64,000 bases of DNA from Streptomyces sp. AC512_CC834 (GCF_019049325.1 NZ_JAGMUO010000101.1:176764-240763), one strand, 5' to 3'; shown: positions 26,151-37,534, counted from the first letter of the stretch. Translations and numbers: made by a program. The notes: generated by a model not told the origin, from the sequence alone.

Positions 26151-26486
26151 GGCAGACCTCCCCACGTCAGGGACGCGAGGGGAGGCGGCGAGCTGTTGTC
26201 GCGCGGGTGGATCGGGGGAGGGTTCATGGGGGCAACTCCGGAGTGGTTCGGGAAAGCGGTCCCGCTGCCGCACTCTAAGTGGCGCCATACCCGTGGGTAC
26301 GAGGTTTGAGTTATTGCGTTGTTATCAAACGACAGTGTGCTTGCGATGATGTCCCTTAGTAGTCGTTACGCGAAGTAACCTTTGACTTTGGTTCAGATTT
26401 GGCACCGATTTCCGGATCCCGGCTTCCGGTTCCCGGTGGCCGAAAGCCCGTCGCGGCCCGCTCGGCGACTGCGGTACCCTGACGCC
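26151..26486. promoter_or_regulatory. AT-rich divergent promoter region with GTTAC-N5-GTAAC
   Basis: The gap between the leftward cytochrome gene and the rightward leuS leader peptide. Roughly 26300-26400 is unusually AT-rich for this genome and contains the dyad GTTAC-GCGAA-GTAAC (26365-26379) followed by TTTGACTTTGG. It probably holds the cytochrome promoter and possibly a regulator site. No open reading frame is convincing here. Confidence 0.45.
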
Positions 26487-26525
26487 ATGCGTGCCGTACG
26501 CCTTCTGCTTAGCGAGCCGCGCTGA
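26487..26525 (+). CDS. Leucine-rich leader peptide of leuS attenuator
   Basis: A 12-codon frame reading MRAVRLLLSEPR and stop, with three consecutive Leu codons (CTT CTG CTT at residues 6-8). TACCCT sits 6 nt before the ATG, so the leader mRNA is probably leaderless. A terminator hairpin with a T run follows 57 bases downstream, ahead of leuS. Ribosome stalling at the Leu codons when charged tRNA-Leu is low would be expected to disrupt that terminator. This is the standard leader-peptide attenuation logic, known for leucine genes in actinobacteria. Confidence 0.78.
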   Translation: MRAVRLLLSEPR

Positions 26526-26582
26526 TCAGTCCCGACCCCGGTCGAAGTAGTCGTAGTACCGGTGGCCGGAATCGGCGCGGCG

Positions 26583-26607
26583 TCCCCTCCTGTGCGAGGG
26601 GATTTTT
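26583..26607 (+). terminator. Attenuator terminator of leuS
   Basis: TCCCCTC (26583-26589), a 6-base loop, GAGGGGA (26596-26602) and then TTTTT: a true U-tract terminator, uncommon in this window. It lies between the Leu leader peptide and leuS, so it is most likely the conditional terminator of the attenuator. Confidence 0.82.
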
Positions 26608-26684
26608 CATTTCCCGGCCATCGCAGCCGCTGGTCATGAAGGTCGCAGCCGCTGGCAGAGACGATCGATGGAGCTTTGAGGATC

Positions 26685-29585
<2,901 letters not shown>

Positions 29586-29684
29586 CGCCGGGCGGGCGCT
29601 GGTGCGGGGCCGGTTCGCGACGCCGCCGACGCGGGAATCGCGCCGGTCTCGGGGCAGCCCCTACGGGTAGGCCCGGGCTCCGGT

Positions 29685-29727
29685 ACGGGCAGGTCCAGGG
29701 TTCCGGCGGAACCCTGGACCTGCCCGT
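29685..29727 (+). terminator. Terminator after leuS
   Basis: Perfect 20-base arms (29685-29704 and 29708-29727) around GGC, followed by TGCGTTT. It lies about 100 bases past the leuS stop. Confidence 0.88.
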
Positions 29728-29819
29728 TGCGTTTACCGTGGAAGAGCGGCGCGACGCGTGCCGCGCCGTGGCCTGCCGGCCCGTGGGCCCGCGGGCCGGA
29801 CGCTCGGAGGAGGAGCTTC

Positions 29820-30587
29820 GTGGAACTGGAAGCAGTCATCACAGTCTTCGCCCTGCTCTTCCTGCTCGCCGTCGTGCTGGGCGTCTACGCCACGGTGAAG
29901 GCCGTCGGCGCCGCCAAGCGCAGCGTGGACCGCGGCATCACCCAGGCCCGCCGCACGGTCGAGGACCACACCCTGCGCGCCAAGTCCCTCGTCCAGGTGG
30001 GCCCGGCGGCCGAGCTGGCCCAGCTTCGGCTGAAGCTGCGCACCTCGCTGCGCGCCACGCAGGATGCCCTGCACGCGCGCGTGGCCGAGGACGAGTCCCT
30101 CAAGGAGTCCCTCGGCCTCTTCGACCGGCTCAGCGCGCACGGGTTCGAGCTGGACGCCGAACTGCGACGGCTGGAATCCGAGCCGGACCGCGCCACCCTC
30201 GCCGAGCGCCTGCCCGGCCTGCGTGAACGCACCGACCGCATCACCCGCTCGGCGGACGCCCTGCGCTGGGCGACCCGGGACCGCGCCCGCCGCTTCGCGG
30301 ACGACGACCTGGACTCGCTGAGCGCACAGATCGACGTCGAGGCCGGCGCCCTGCGGCACTGGACGGAGACGGAGACGGAGACGGAGACGGAGCCCGCCGC
30401 CGCGCCGCAGTCCTGGCCCGATGCCCCGGCCGCCGATGCCCCGTCCGCCCGGCAGAGTTGGCCCGAGGCCCCGCGGCAGGAGCAGGCCGAGGAGCCCGGG
30501 CCGCCCGCGTCGCCCGCCATCACCCCACCCGCGCCGAGCCCCGTGTACCCCTGGCAGAAGAAGCCCCGCCCGGAGAGCACGACCTGA
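29820..30587 (+). CDS. Membrane-anchored coiled-coil protein of unknown function
   Basis: 255 residues. An N-terminal transmembrane helix (about 5-27: VITVFALLFLLAVVLGVYATVKA) is followed by about 150 residues of charged helix, probably coiled coil (for example RLKLRTSLRATQDALHARV, LRERTDRITRSADALRW). A repetitive linker (Thr-Glu alternation near 185, encoded by ACGGAG repeats) and a Pro-rich tail complete it. The GTG at 29820 has GGAGGAG 5 nt upstream. It stands alone between leuS and degV; no family recognised. Confidence 0.72.
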   Translation: MELEAVITVFALLFLLAVVLGVYATVKAVGAAKRSVDRGITQARRTVEDHTLRAKSLVQVGPAAELAQLRLKLRTSLRATQDALHARVAEDESLKESLGLFDRLSAHGFELDAELRRLESEPDRATLAERLPGLRERTDRITRSADALRWATRDRARRFADDDLDSLSAQIDVEAGALRHWTETETETETEPAAAPQSWPDAPAADAPSARQSWPEAPRQEQAEEPGPPASPAITPPAPSPVYPWQKKPRPESTT

Positions 30588-30690
30588 CCCGGTCGGCCGG
30601 ATCACCCGATCACCCGATCACGGCCCTGTGAACGCCTGACGGCCGGGGCCGGACTGCCGTACGGGCACTACGCCAGGTAACCTCCAGCTC

Positions 30691-31536
30691 ATGTCCCGCC
30701 ATGTCGCTATCGTCACGGATTCAACGGCCTACCTCCCGGCCCGGACGATGGAGCGGCACGGCATCACCGCGGTACCCCTGACCGTCGTCCTGGGCAACCG
30801 GGCCCTGGAAGAGGGCACCGAGATCTCGACCCGCTCACTGGCCCAGGCCCTGCAGAAACGGCGGCCGGTCACCACCTCCCGCCCCAGCCCCGAACTCTTC
30901 GCGGAGACCTACCGCAGGATCGCCGAGGCGGGCGCGGACGGCATCGTCTCCCTCCACCTCTCCGCCGAGCTTTCCGGCACCCACGACGCGGCCGTCGTCG
31001 CGGCGCGTGAGGCGCAGGTGCCGGTGCGGGTCGTGGACACCGGGATGATCGCGATGGCCCTCGGGTTCTGCGCGCTCGCCGCCGCGGAGACGGCGGAGGC
31101 GGGCGGCACGGTGGACGAGGCCGTCACGGCCGCCGAGAAGCGGGCCGCGGGCACCTCCGCCTACTTCTACGTCGACACCCTCGACTATCTGCGCCGCGGC
31201 GGCCGGATCGGGGCGGCCCAGGCCCTGTTCGGCTCCGCGCTCGCCGTGAAACCGCTGCTGCAACTGGACGACGGCCGCATCGAACCCCTGGAGAAGGTCC
31301 GGACGGCGTCCAAGGCCATCGCCAGGCTGGAGGAGATCGCCGCCGACCGGGCGGGCGCCGCGCCCGTCGACATCGCCGTCCACCATCTCGCCGCCCCCGA
31401 CCGGGCGTCGGCCCTGGCAGACCGCCTGCGGGACCGGGTGCCCGGGCTGGGCGACCTGCATGTGAGCGAGGTCGGTGCGGTGATCGGGGCCCACACGGGC
31501 CCGGGTCTGTTGGGGGTCGTGGTTTCCTCGCGGTGA
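30691..31536 (+). CDS. DegV family fatty-acid-binding protein
   Basis: 281 residues. DegV proteins bind fatty acids and present them to fatty acid kinase (FakB role). The N-terminal DxTA motif is seen in VAIVTDSTAYLPA; also visible are TTSRPSPELF, SAELSGTHDAA, VVDTGMIAMALGF, VDTLDYLRRGGRIGAA and GAVIGAHTGPGLLGV, all family positions including the ligand-binding Thr-Ser and Ser-Gly segments. TAACCT lies 7 nt before the ATG, suggesting a leaderless transcript. No fatty acid kinase gene is next to it. Confidence 0.92.
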   Translation: MSRHVAIVTDSTAYLPARTMERHGITAVPLTVVLGNRALEEGTEISTRSLAQALQKRRPVTTSRPSPELFAETYRRIAEAGADGIVSLHLSAELSGTHDAAVVAAREAQVPVRVVDTGMIAMALGFCALAAAETAEAGGTVDEAVTAAEKRAAGTSAYFYVDTLDYLRRGGRIGAAQALFGSALAVKPLLQLDDGRIEPLEKVRTASKAIARLEEIAADRAGAAPVDIAVHHLAAPDRASALADRLRDRVPGLGDLHVSEVGAVIGAHTGPGLLGVVVSSR

Positions 31537-31646
31537 AGGCCTTCACCTCACCCGTGCGGGGGTCGGAGTTTTCCACAACCCGGCGGTAGTCCCCGGGAAT
31601 TGAGCATGATCATCGCGGATGTGCCCGAGTGCCCGATCCTCGTCGC

Positions 31647-32732
31647 ATGGCTCTTCGATCACGCTCACGCACCGCGTCCGCGACCAGCGGCCCGGGCCGC
31701 GCCCCGTCCTCCGACGGCCGCCACCGCCACCGCCGCGCACCCGGCTCCCGCCCGCACGCCCGGCACGGCCGCCGGCACGCGCCTCCGGAGGAACTGCGGC
31801 GGAGGGCGGAGGCGTTGTTCGCCGAGCGCGCTGAGCGAATCGAGCACACCGGACACGACGGACCGCAGAGCGAGTCGGGCAAGGGCCCGCCATTGCCCAC
31901 CCCGGACGCTGGCACCAGTACCGACACCGACACAGGTACCGACACCCACCCCCACCCCCAAACCGCCGTCGCTCTCTCCGACGGTGTCGGGACGACCTGG
32001 CGGGAGCGGACCGGACAGGCGCTGCGGGAGCGGATGCCGGTGTGGCTGCAGACCCGGTGCGGGCTGGAGCGGCGCAGCGTGGCCGCGCTCTCGGTGCTGC
32101 TCGTCGTCGCGGCGGTCTTCGCGGTGCAGCACTTCTGGTCCGGCCGCACCGAGCCTGTGGCGGCCCCCGAGGTGGTGCGCGAGGCGGCGGCATACGGAGC
32201 CGGGGAAGCGGCGTCGACGGCCGGAAATCGCGCCGGTCCGGCCGCGCCCAAGTCCAAATCCGCACCCACGACCACGACCACGGCCGGGACGGGGACGGGG
32301 GCGGAGATTGTGGTGGACGTCGGCGGCAAGGTCCGCAAGCCCGGAATCCACAGCCTCCCGGCCGGTTCACGCGTCGCGGACGCCCTGCGAGCCGCCGGAG
32401 GCGTGCGGCCCGGCACGAAGACCGACGCACTGAACCGGGCCCGCTTCCTGGTGGACGGCGAGCAGGTGATCGTCGGAGCGTCCGTGCCCCCGCCCGGATC
32501 GGGGGCCGCCCCGGGAGGTCCGGCGGGGGCGGCCCCCGCGGCACCGGTCTCCCTCAACACGGCGACCCCCGACCAGCTCGAGACTCTCCCGGGCGTCGGC
32601 CCGGTCCTCGCCCAGCACATCATCGACTACCGCACCCAGCACGGCGGTTTCCGCTCGGTGGACGAGCTGCGCGAGGTCAACGGCATCGGTGAACGCCGCT
32701 TCGCCGACCTGCGGGATCTCGTGCGGCCATGA
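31647..32732 (+). CDS. comEA: ComEA-like DNA-binding competence protein
   Basis: 361 residues. A long basic N-terminal region and an Asp/Thr repeat (TDTDTGTDT) precede one transmembrane helix (about 150-170: VAALSVLLVVAAVFAVQHFW). A SLBB domain (about 218-278: EIVVDVGGKVRKPGIHSLPAGSRV) and a C-terminal double helix-hairpin-helix (VSLNTATPDQLETLPGVGPVLA, then FRSVDELREVNGIGERRFADL) follow. This is the ComEA layout of extracellular DNA receptor proteins. The ATG at 31647 gives MALRSRSRT; a GTG at 31629 is also in frame. It overlaps comEC by 4 bases. Confidence 0.9.
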   Translation: MALRSRSRTASATSGPGRAPSSDGRHRHRRAPGSRPHARHGRRHAPPEELRRRAEALFAERAERIEHTGHDGPQSESGKGPPLPTPDAGTSTDTDTGTDTHPHPQTAVALSDGVGTTWRERTGQALRERMPVWLQTRCGLERRSVAALSVLLVVAAVFAVQHFWSGRTEPVAAPEVVREAAAYGAGEAASTAGNRAGPAAPKSKSAPTTTTTAGTGTGAEIVVDVGGKVRKPGIHSLPAGSRVADALRAAGGVRPGTKTDALNRARFLVDGEQVIVGASVPPPGSGAAPGGPAGAAPAAPVSLNTATPDQLETLPGVGPVLAQHIIDYRTQHGGFRSVDELREVNGIGERRFADLRDLVRP

Positions 32733-35299
32733 GCCCGGACGTGACGCAGGTGCACCGGCTGCCGCACGGGCTCGACGCACCGGAGGAGCCACGTGCGGCG
32801 CCCCCGCGCGCCGCCGTGCACGCGGCCTCCGGCCACCGGCTGGGCGCGGCCCACCCCAGGCAAGAGGGCCCCGCAGACCTGCGCCTGGTACCACCCGCCC
32901 TCGCGGCCTGGGCGACGGCGGCGCTGATGCTGGGCGTGCCGGCCGGCTGGGCGGTGGGCGTGGTGACGGGCGCCCTGGTCCTGGCAGGGGCACTGCTGCT
33001 GGTGTCGCCGCGCGGACGCCCCCATGTACCGGTCGCCGCCCTGCTCCTCTGTGTCGCCGCGGCCGCCACCTCGGCCGCCCTGCACGGAGCGGACCTGCGC
33101 CGGGGACCCGTGCCGGAGCTGGCGCGGGAGTACGCCACCGTCACCGCGGAGGTGGAGGTCACGGCCGACCCCCGCCGCACCCGGCCGCGCGTCCGGGGCA
33201 ACCGCGCCCTGCCGCCCACGGTGCTGATCGAGGCCGACGTGCGGCGGATCAGCGAGCCGGGCGGGACGGCGGTGACGACCCGAACACCGGTCCTCGTCCT
33301 CGTGGACGTCGGCGAGGAAGACGAGCAGCCCCGTGCAGAGCCGGGACCCTCCCCCTGGCTGAACCTGCTGCCGACCACAAGGCTCCATGTCACCGCCCGG
33401 CTGTCACCCCCGAGGAAGCGCGGCGACCGGATCGCCGCGGTGCTGCGCGTACGAGCCGGCCGACAGGCGCCGGAGTTGGCGGCGAAGCCTTCGACGGCGC
33501 AGCGCCTGGCGGGACGGTTGCGGGAGGGCCTGCGCGAGGCGACCGAGGACCTGCCGACGGACGCGAGGGCGCTGCTGCCGGGCCTGGTAGTCGGCGACAC
33601 CTCACGCGTCACACCGGAGCTGGAGGAGGCGTTCAAGGAGACGGACCTGGCACACACACTGGCTGTCTCCGGGGCCAACTTCACGATCGTGCTCGCTCTG
33701 TTGCTGGGCCCTCCGGGCCTGGCCCAGCGCAGCGAGCGCCGGGGCCTGGCACCCCGCCTCGGCCTGCACCTGCGGACGACCGCGCTGCTCGGCGGGCTGC
33801 TCGCGCTCGCCTTCGTCGTCGTGTGCCGGCCCGACCCGAGCGTGCTGCGGGCGGCCGCCTGCGGTTCCGTCGCCCTGCTCGCCCTGGCCACCGGCCGTCG
33901 CAGATCACTTCTCCCGGCCCTGGCCACGGCGGTCCTCCTGCTGGTCCTGTACGACCCCTGGCTGGCCCGCAGTTACGGCTTCCTCCTCTCCGTGCTGGCC
34001 ACGGGGGCGCTGCTCACGCTCGCTCCACGGTGGAGCGCGGCGTTGCGCCGGCGCCGGGTATCGCCCCGGCTCGCGGAGGCGCTGGCAGCGGCGGGTGCCG
34101 CGCAGGCCCTGTGCGCGCCGGTCGTCGCCGTGCTGTCGGCGCGGGTGAGCCTGGTGGGGGTGCCGTGCAACCTGTTGGCGGAGTTCGCGGTGGCCCCGGC
34201 CACGGTGCTCGGCTTCGCGGCCCTGGCGACGGCGCCGGTGGCGATGCCGCCGGCCAAGGCCCTGGCCTGGTGCGGAGGCTGGCCGGCCGAGTGGATCGCG
34301 GAGATCGCCCGCACCGGAGCCGCGCTGCCCGGCGCGGGAGTGGACTGGCCGGGCAACTGGACTGGGGCGGCGCTGCTCGCTCTGGTCACGGCGGGCGTAC
34401 TGCTGCTCGGCAGGCGCCTGTTGCGGCACCCGTGGTGGTGCGGCGTCTGCGCACTGCTGCTGCTCCTCGCGGTGGTGCAGCCGCCCTCGCTGGCCCGGGT
34501 GATCAAGGGGTGGCCCCCGCCGGGCTGGCGCATGGTGATGTGCGACGTGGGCCAGGGCGACGCGTTGGTCCTCGCGGCGGGAGAGGGAACGGGCGTGGTC
34601 GTGGACACGGGCCCCGACCCCACCCTGATCGACCACTGCCTGCGCTCCCTCGGCATCACCCGCGTCCCCCTCGTGCTGCTGACCCACTTCCACGCCGACC
34701 ACGTGGCGGGCCTGCCCGGGGTGTTGCGGGGCCGCTCGGTGGGCGCGATCGAGACGACGGCCCTGGAGGAGCCTGCGGACCAGGCCGAGGCCGTACGCAG
34801 ACAGGCGGCGGCCCACGGGATCCCCTTACGGCAGGCCGCCGCAGGAGAGCAGCGCCGTTCGGGCCCGCTGTCCTGGCAGGTGGTGTGGCCCCCACCGAGC
34901 CCACCGACGACCACCGCACCGGGCACGGAAGGCGGCCCCAACGACGCCAGCGTCACCCTCCTGGTCCGGACGGCGGGCATACGCCTGCTCCTGCTCGGCG
35001 ACCTGGAACCCCCGGCCCAGCGGGAACTGGCCCGCTCCCCGGCGGCTGCGGCGTTGGAAGGCGTCGACGTGATGAAAGTGGCCCATCATGGCTCGGCTCA
35101 CCAGGACTTCGAGTTCCTCCGGCGGGCCGCCCCACGCCTGGCGCTCATCAGTTGCGGCGAGGACAACACCTACGGCCACCCGGCGCCCGGCACGGTCGCG
35201 GCACTGCGCGCCCAGGGAGCGACGGTACTGCGCACGGACCAGGACGGGGCGGTGGCGGTCGCCGGTACCGGAAGGGAGTTGTGGGCAGCGGGAGACTGA
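32729..35299 (+). CDS. comEC: ComEC/Rec2-like DNA channel protein
   Basis: 856 residues with many membrane helices. N-terminal DUF4131-type region, a competence channel domain (about residues 270-520, containing ETDLAHTLAVSGANFTIVLALLLG) and a C-terminal metallo-beta-lactamase-like domain (about 600-850) with MCDVGQGDALVLAAGEG, THFHADHVAGLPG, LLLGDLEPPAQ and VAHHGSAHQDFEFL. In competent bacteria ComEC carries single-stranded DNA across the membrane; natural transformation in Streptomyces is not established. The ATG overlaps the comEA stop. The last 75 bases of this gene are repeated at about 40.65 kb, marking an insertion immediately after it. Confidence 0.93.
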   Translation: MSPDVTQVHRLPHGLDAPEEPRAAPPRAAVHAASGHRLGAAHPRQEGPADLRLVPPALAAWATAALMLGVPAGWAVGVVTGALVLAGALLLVSPRGRPHVPVAALLLCVAAAATSAALHGADLRRGPVPELAREYATVTAEVEVTADPRRTRPRVRGNRALPPTVLIEADVRRISEPGGTAVTTRTPVLVLVDVGEEDEQPRAEPGPSPWLNLLPTTRLHVTARLSPPRKRGDRIAAVLRVRAGRQAPELAAKPSTAQRLAGRLREGLREATEDLPTDARALLPGLVVGDTSRVTPELEEAFKETDLAHTLAVSGANFTIVLALLLGPPGLAQRSERRGLAPRLGLHLRTTALLGGLLALAFVVVCRPDPSVLRAAACGSVALLALATGRRRSLLPALATAVLLLVLYDPWLARSYGFLLSVLATGALLTLAPRWSAALRRRRVSPRLAEALAAAGAAQALCAPVVAVLSARVSLVGVPCNLLAEFAVAPATVLGFAALATAPVAMPPAKALAWCGGWPAEWIAEIARTGAALPGAGVDWPGNWTGAALLALVTAGVLLLGRRLLRHPWWCGVCALLLLLAVVQPPSLARVIKGWPPPGWRMVMCDVGQGDALVLAAGEGTGVVVDTGPDPTLIDHCLRSLGITRVPLVLLTHFHADHVAGLPGVLRGRSVGAIETTALEEPADQAEAVRRQAAAHGIPLRQAAAGEQRRSGPLSWQVVWPPPSPPTTTAPGTEGGPNDASVTLLVRTAGIRLLLLGDLEPPAQRELARSPAAAALEGVDVMKVAHHGSAHQDFEFLRRAAPRLALISCGEDNTYGHPAPGTVAALRAQGATVLRTDQDGAVAVAGTGRELWAAGD

Positions 35300-35308
35300 G
35301 CGCATGGA
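35225..35308 (+). repeat. Left direct repeat (comEC 3' end / nat start)
   Basis: 84 bases that match 40652-40735 at 74 of 84 positions without gaps, with an exact 27-base core (GGACGGGGCGG...GCCGGTAC). The copy covers the last comEC codons, its stop (TGA here, TAA in the right copy) and the next ATG. Weaker in-frame similarity continues about 19 bases further (MDTSQVSA here, MERAQVDA at the right). The pair brackets the 5.3-kb accessory segment like attachment or recombination sites. Confidence 0.9.
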
Positions 35309-35509
35309 CACATCGCAGGTGTCCGCACAACTCGCGTCGGCGCGGAGCCGGGCATCGGGCGTGGCCCGCCTTCGACGCCCTGCACGGACTGCACAGGCGC
35401 CAACGCCGGTGCGTGGCGGCAGACCATGCGCCGCTACGAATGCCGCACCTGCCGGTGAAGATCGGCTGTCGACACGAGTCGAGGCCGGTCGGTACACCTT
35501 GCGCGCTGA
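35309..35509 (+). pseudogene. Junction remnant: degraded nat start and Cys-rich fragment
   Basis: The frame from ATG 35304 opens MDTSQVSAQLAS, like the nat start MERAQVDAYLRR, then loses any resemblance. In another frame a short stretch ending at 35458 reads PCTDCTGANAGAWRQTMRRYEC and then RTCR, a CxxC...CxxC zinc-ribbon-like C-terminus without a start. I see no intact gene here; it looks like leftovers of insertion or deletion at the island edge. Confidence 0.45.
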
Positions 35510-35995
35510 TCAGCCGCGCCGTGCAGCGCCGTGCGGCCAGACTACGTCGACGGGCAGGCTGGCCTCGCGTGCCTCCAGCACGGTGTCTGCGCTGCCGCCA
35601 CCCTTACCGCTCGGAGGCTCGCCGTTCCACACAGCGACGAGGCGATCGGCTCGTCTCAGCAGGGTCCGGTTGGCGTGCTCGTACGCTGACCGGTCAGCCG
35701 TCTCGTGGTCCAGGACGATGGCCTCGCCCGCGGCGTTCATGAGGCGGTCGAAGGTCTCGGCATGGTCGGGCTTGACCTTGTTCTGGCGGTAGTCCTTCGA
35801 GGGAATGACGACGACCAACCGTCCGCCCAGTTCGAGCACGATCTCAGCGAAGAGGGAGTCGGAGCCCTTGGCAATACAGGAAACGCCGGTGAGGTCGGCT
35901 GCGTAGGGCTTGAGCGTCTCTCGCAGCGCGTCGCGCACCAGGGGCACGCTGCTGTCGGTCAGGTCCATGTGCCCGGTCACGGCGATCGTGGTCAC
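35510..35995 (-). CDS. SLOG-superfamily nucleotide-binding protein
   Basis: 161 residues with a Rossmann-like SLOG fold: VTTIAVTGHMDLT (first strand and loop), GVSCIAKGSDSLFAEIVLEL (glycine-rich ligand loop, about residues 37-56), RLVVVIPSKDYR, and RRADRLVAVWNGEPPSGKGGGS (about 118-139). SLOG proteins bind nucleotide or NAD-derived ligands and often act as sensors in defence or signalling. The GTG at 35995 is chosen because AGGAG overlaps the upstream stop; the frame to 36196 lies inside the regulator gene. It follows the XRE gene by 8 bases in the same direction, so the two form an operon. The ligand is unknown. Confidence 0.75.
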   Translation of the reverse strand: MTTIAVTGHMDLTDSSVPLVRDALRETLKPYAADLTGVSCIAKGSDSLFAEIVLELGGRLVVVIPSKDYRQNKVKPDHAETFDRLMNAAGEAIVLDHETADRSAYEHANRTLLRRADRLVAVWNGEPPSGKGGGSADTVLEAREASLPVDVVWPHGAARRG

Positions 35996-36003
35996 GTTGC
36001 TCC

Positions 36004-37455
36004 TCAGCTCGACAGGACTTCGCGGATCCTCGTCCGCGCCTCGCTGACGGTACGTGATGTCGACCGGCCGACCGTGTACGGGTACAGATGACCGAGCTGA
36101 GTACGGACGCGACTCGACTGCGTGCGAGCAGCGACATCGGCCGCTCGGTGCGTGTGATCGACTGCGACCTTCAAGTCGCCCATCAGGAAGTGGCATTCCG
36201 CGAGGCCGATCAGGTCCAGGGCATGGCTGCGTCCCGCCTCGGCACCGCGCCCGGCGAGCGCGTCCCGGATGCTTACTGCTGCGGCTTCAGCATGCGTCTG
36301 CGGATCTTCCCGAGCCATGTCGAGGAACCTGCCGCCCGTCACGCCGGCCAGCTCGGATTCGTCGAAGTACGCAATCCAGTAGGGCTCTTCGCCGGGTCCA
36401 CTGCCGGCATTGGCAAGGGCTTCGGTGGCCTCCCCGGTGGCCCGCCGGAATGCCGCAGCCCGTCCCATGGCCGCGTAGGCCCATGCCTCCCGCGTGTGCA
36501 GCAGGGCACGAACGCGTGCCCCAGCCGACTTCCGGGCCCCCTTCTGCGCCAGGTGCACGAGTTCCAGGGCGTCCTCGGGGCGGTCCCGATACAGCATCTG
36601 CCGGGCCATCCCCGCAAGCACGTTCGCACCGAAGGCCCTGTCGCCGGCAGAGTGCGCCGCGCGTAGCGCCAGCATGTAGTACTTCTGCGCCTGCTTCTGA
36701 TGCCCGGAGTCCCACGCCATCGTGGCAGCGATGCCGCCAAGGTGAGCCATCACCCCGAACAGGCCTTCTTCGACAACCGGCGCGTGGTGCTCCTCAAGAT
36801 TGCTCGCCACCTCGTTCATCTGCCCGACGACCGCCTTACGGCGTAGTCCGCCCCCGAACCGGTGGTCCCAGGCGCGGAAGGCGCGCGCGGTCGCCTCCAG
36901 CTCCCGCACCTCGCGCAGCCCGATGCGCCCGCGGTGGCGCTCCTGGTCAGCCTGCGGCGAGGGCTGGAGCCAGGCCTCCAGGGAGTCGAGCAGGGGCGCG
37001 CCGGATACGGCTGCGCCTGCCAGCGCCCGCGTTGCAGCGCGACGGTCCATCACGAGATCGCTCCTGGTCAGATCTGCGGCCAGGTGCACCGTCACAGCGG
37101 GACGCCAAGGAGCGTCGTTGGAGGGCGGTGCAGATGGCGGCGTCGGTGGGTCGGGCAGGTTGGGATGTCTTTCCCAAGGCCGGTCGGCAAGGCCAACGAG
37201 TCGACCGGGGATACCGAGCCCGTCAGCGATGCGGCAGATCACATCGAAGCTGGTGACCTGCTGCTGTCCGCCGATAATCGTGGAGACCTTGCCGGGCGTG
37301 AGTTGGCAGGCCGCCGCGATGCGGTTCTGCGACAGGCCGCCCCACTTCTTGAAGAGGGAGAAGGCCGCAGCGAAGTCGTGCTCCTCCAAGGCTCGCTTCA
37401 CGTCGTCTCGTTCGAAGACCTCGGGTGCGAGTGGGCCGGGGACGGCGGCGTCCAT
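36004..37455 (-). CDS. XRE-family regulator with C-terminal helical-repeat domain
   Basis: 483 residues. The N-terminal helix-turn-helix lies about residues 25-90 (FKKWGGLSQNRIAAACQLTPGKVSTIIGGQQ, read in two pieces). After a linker, about 150-480 is a helical TPR-like domain (for example FGVMAHLGGIAATMAWDSGH, AQKYYMLALRAAHSAGDRAF, LELVHLAQKGARKSAGARV) that typically binds a partner or signal. The ATG at 37455 is preferred over longer frames because it begins just ahead of the HTH and has CGGAAG upstream. It is divergent from the DUF6415 gene across two TTAC-N7-GTAA palindromes, probably its own operators, and is followed by the SLOG gene. Confidence 0.85.
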   Translation of the reverse strand: MDAAVPGPLAPEVFERDDVKRALEEHDFAAAFSLFKKWGGLSQNRIAAACQLTPGKVSTIIGGQQQVTSFDVICRIADGLGIPGRLVGLADRPWERHPNLPDPPTPPSAPPSNDAPWRPAVTVHLAADLTRSDLVMDRRAATRALAGAAVSGAPLLDSLEAWLQPSPQADQERHRGRIGLREVRELEATARAFRAWDHRFGGGLRRKAVVGQMNEVASNLEEHHAPVVEEGLFGVMAHLGGIAATMAWDSGHQKQAQKYYMLALRAAHSAGDRAFGANVLAGMARQMLYRDRPEDALELVHLAQKGARKSAGARVRALLHTREAWAYAAMGRAAAFRRATGEATEALANAGSGPGEEPYWIAYFDESELAGVTGGRFLDMAREDPQTHAEAAAVSIRDALAGRGAEAGRSHALDLIGLAECHFLMGDLKVAVDHTHRAADVAARTQSSRVRTQLGHLYPYTVGRSTSRTVSEARTRIREVLSS

Positions 37456-37496
37456 GGGGTCAACTTCCGCAGTGATGGTTGCGCTTCCTCGCGCTC

Positions 37497-37534
37497 TTAC
37501 GGAACCAGTAACGACTGTATTACCGACTCGGTAA
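37497..37534. promoter_or_regulatory. Two TTAC-N7-GTAA palindromic operators
   Basis: TTACGGAACCAGTAA at 37497-37511 and TTACCGACTCGGTAA at 37520-37534. Both are 15 bases with TTAC/GTAA half-sites, and the second is a perfect dyad around a central C. Starts are 23 bases apart, about two helical turns. They lie 42-79 bases upstream of the regulator ATG and between the divergent genes, where an autoregulating XRE protein would bind. Confidence 0.72.

Noticed and set aside
35510..36196. Longer start (36196) for the SLOG protein
   Set aside because: It would overlap the XRE gene by about 190 bases; the GTG at 35995 has a ribosome site at the XRE stop and starts at the first conserved strand.
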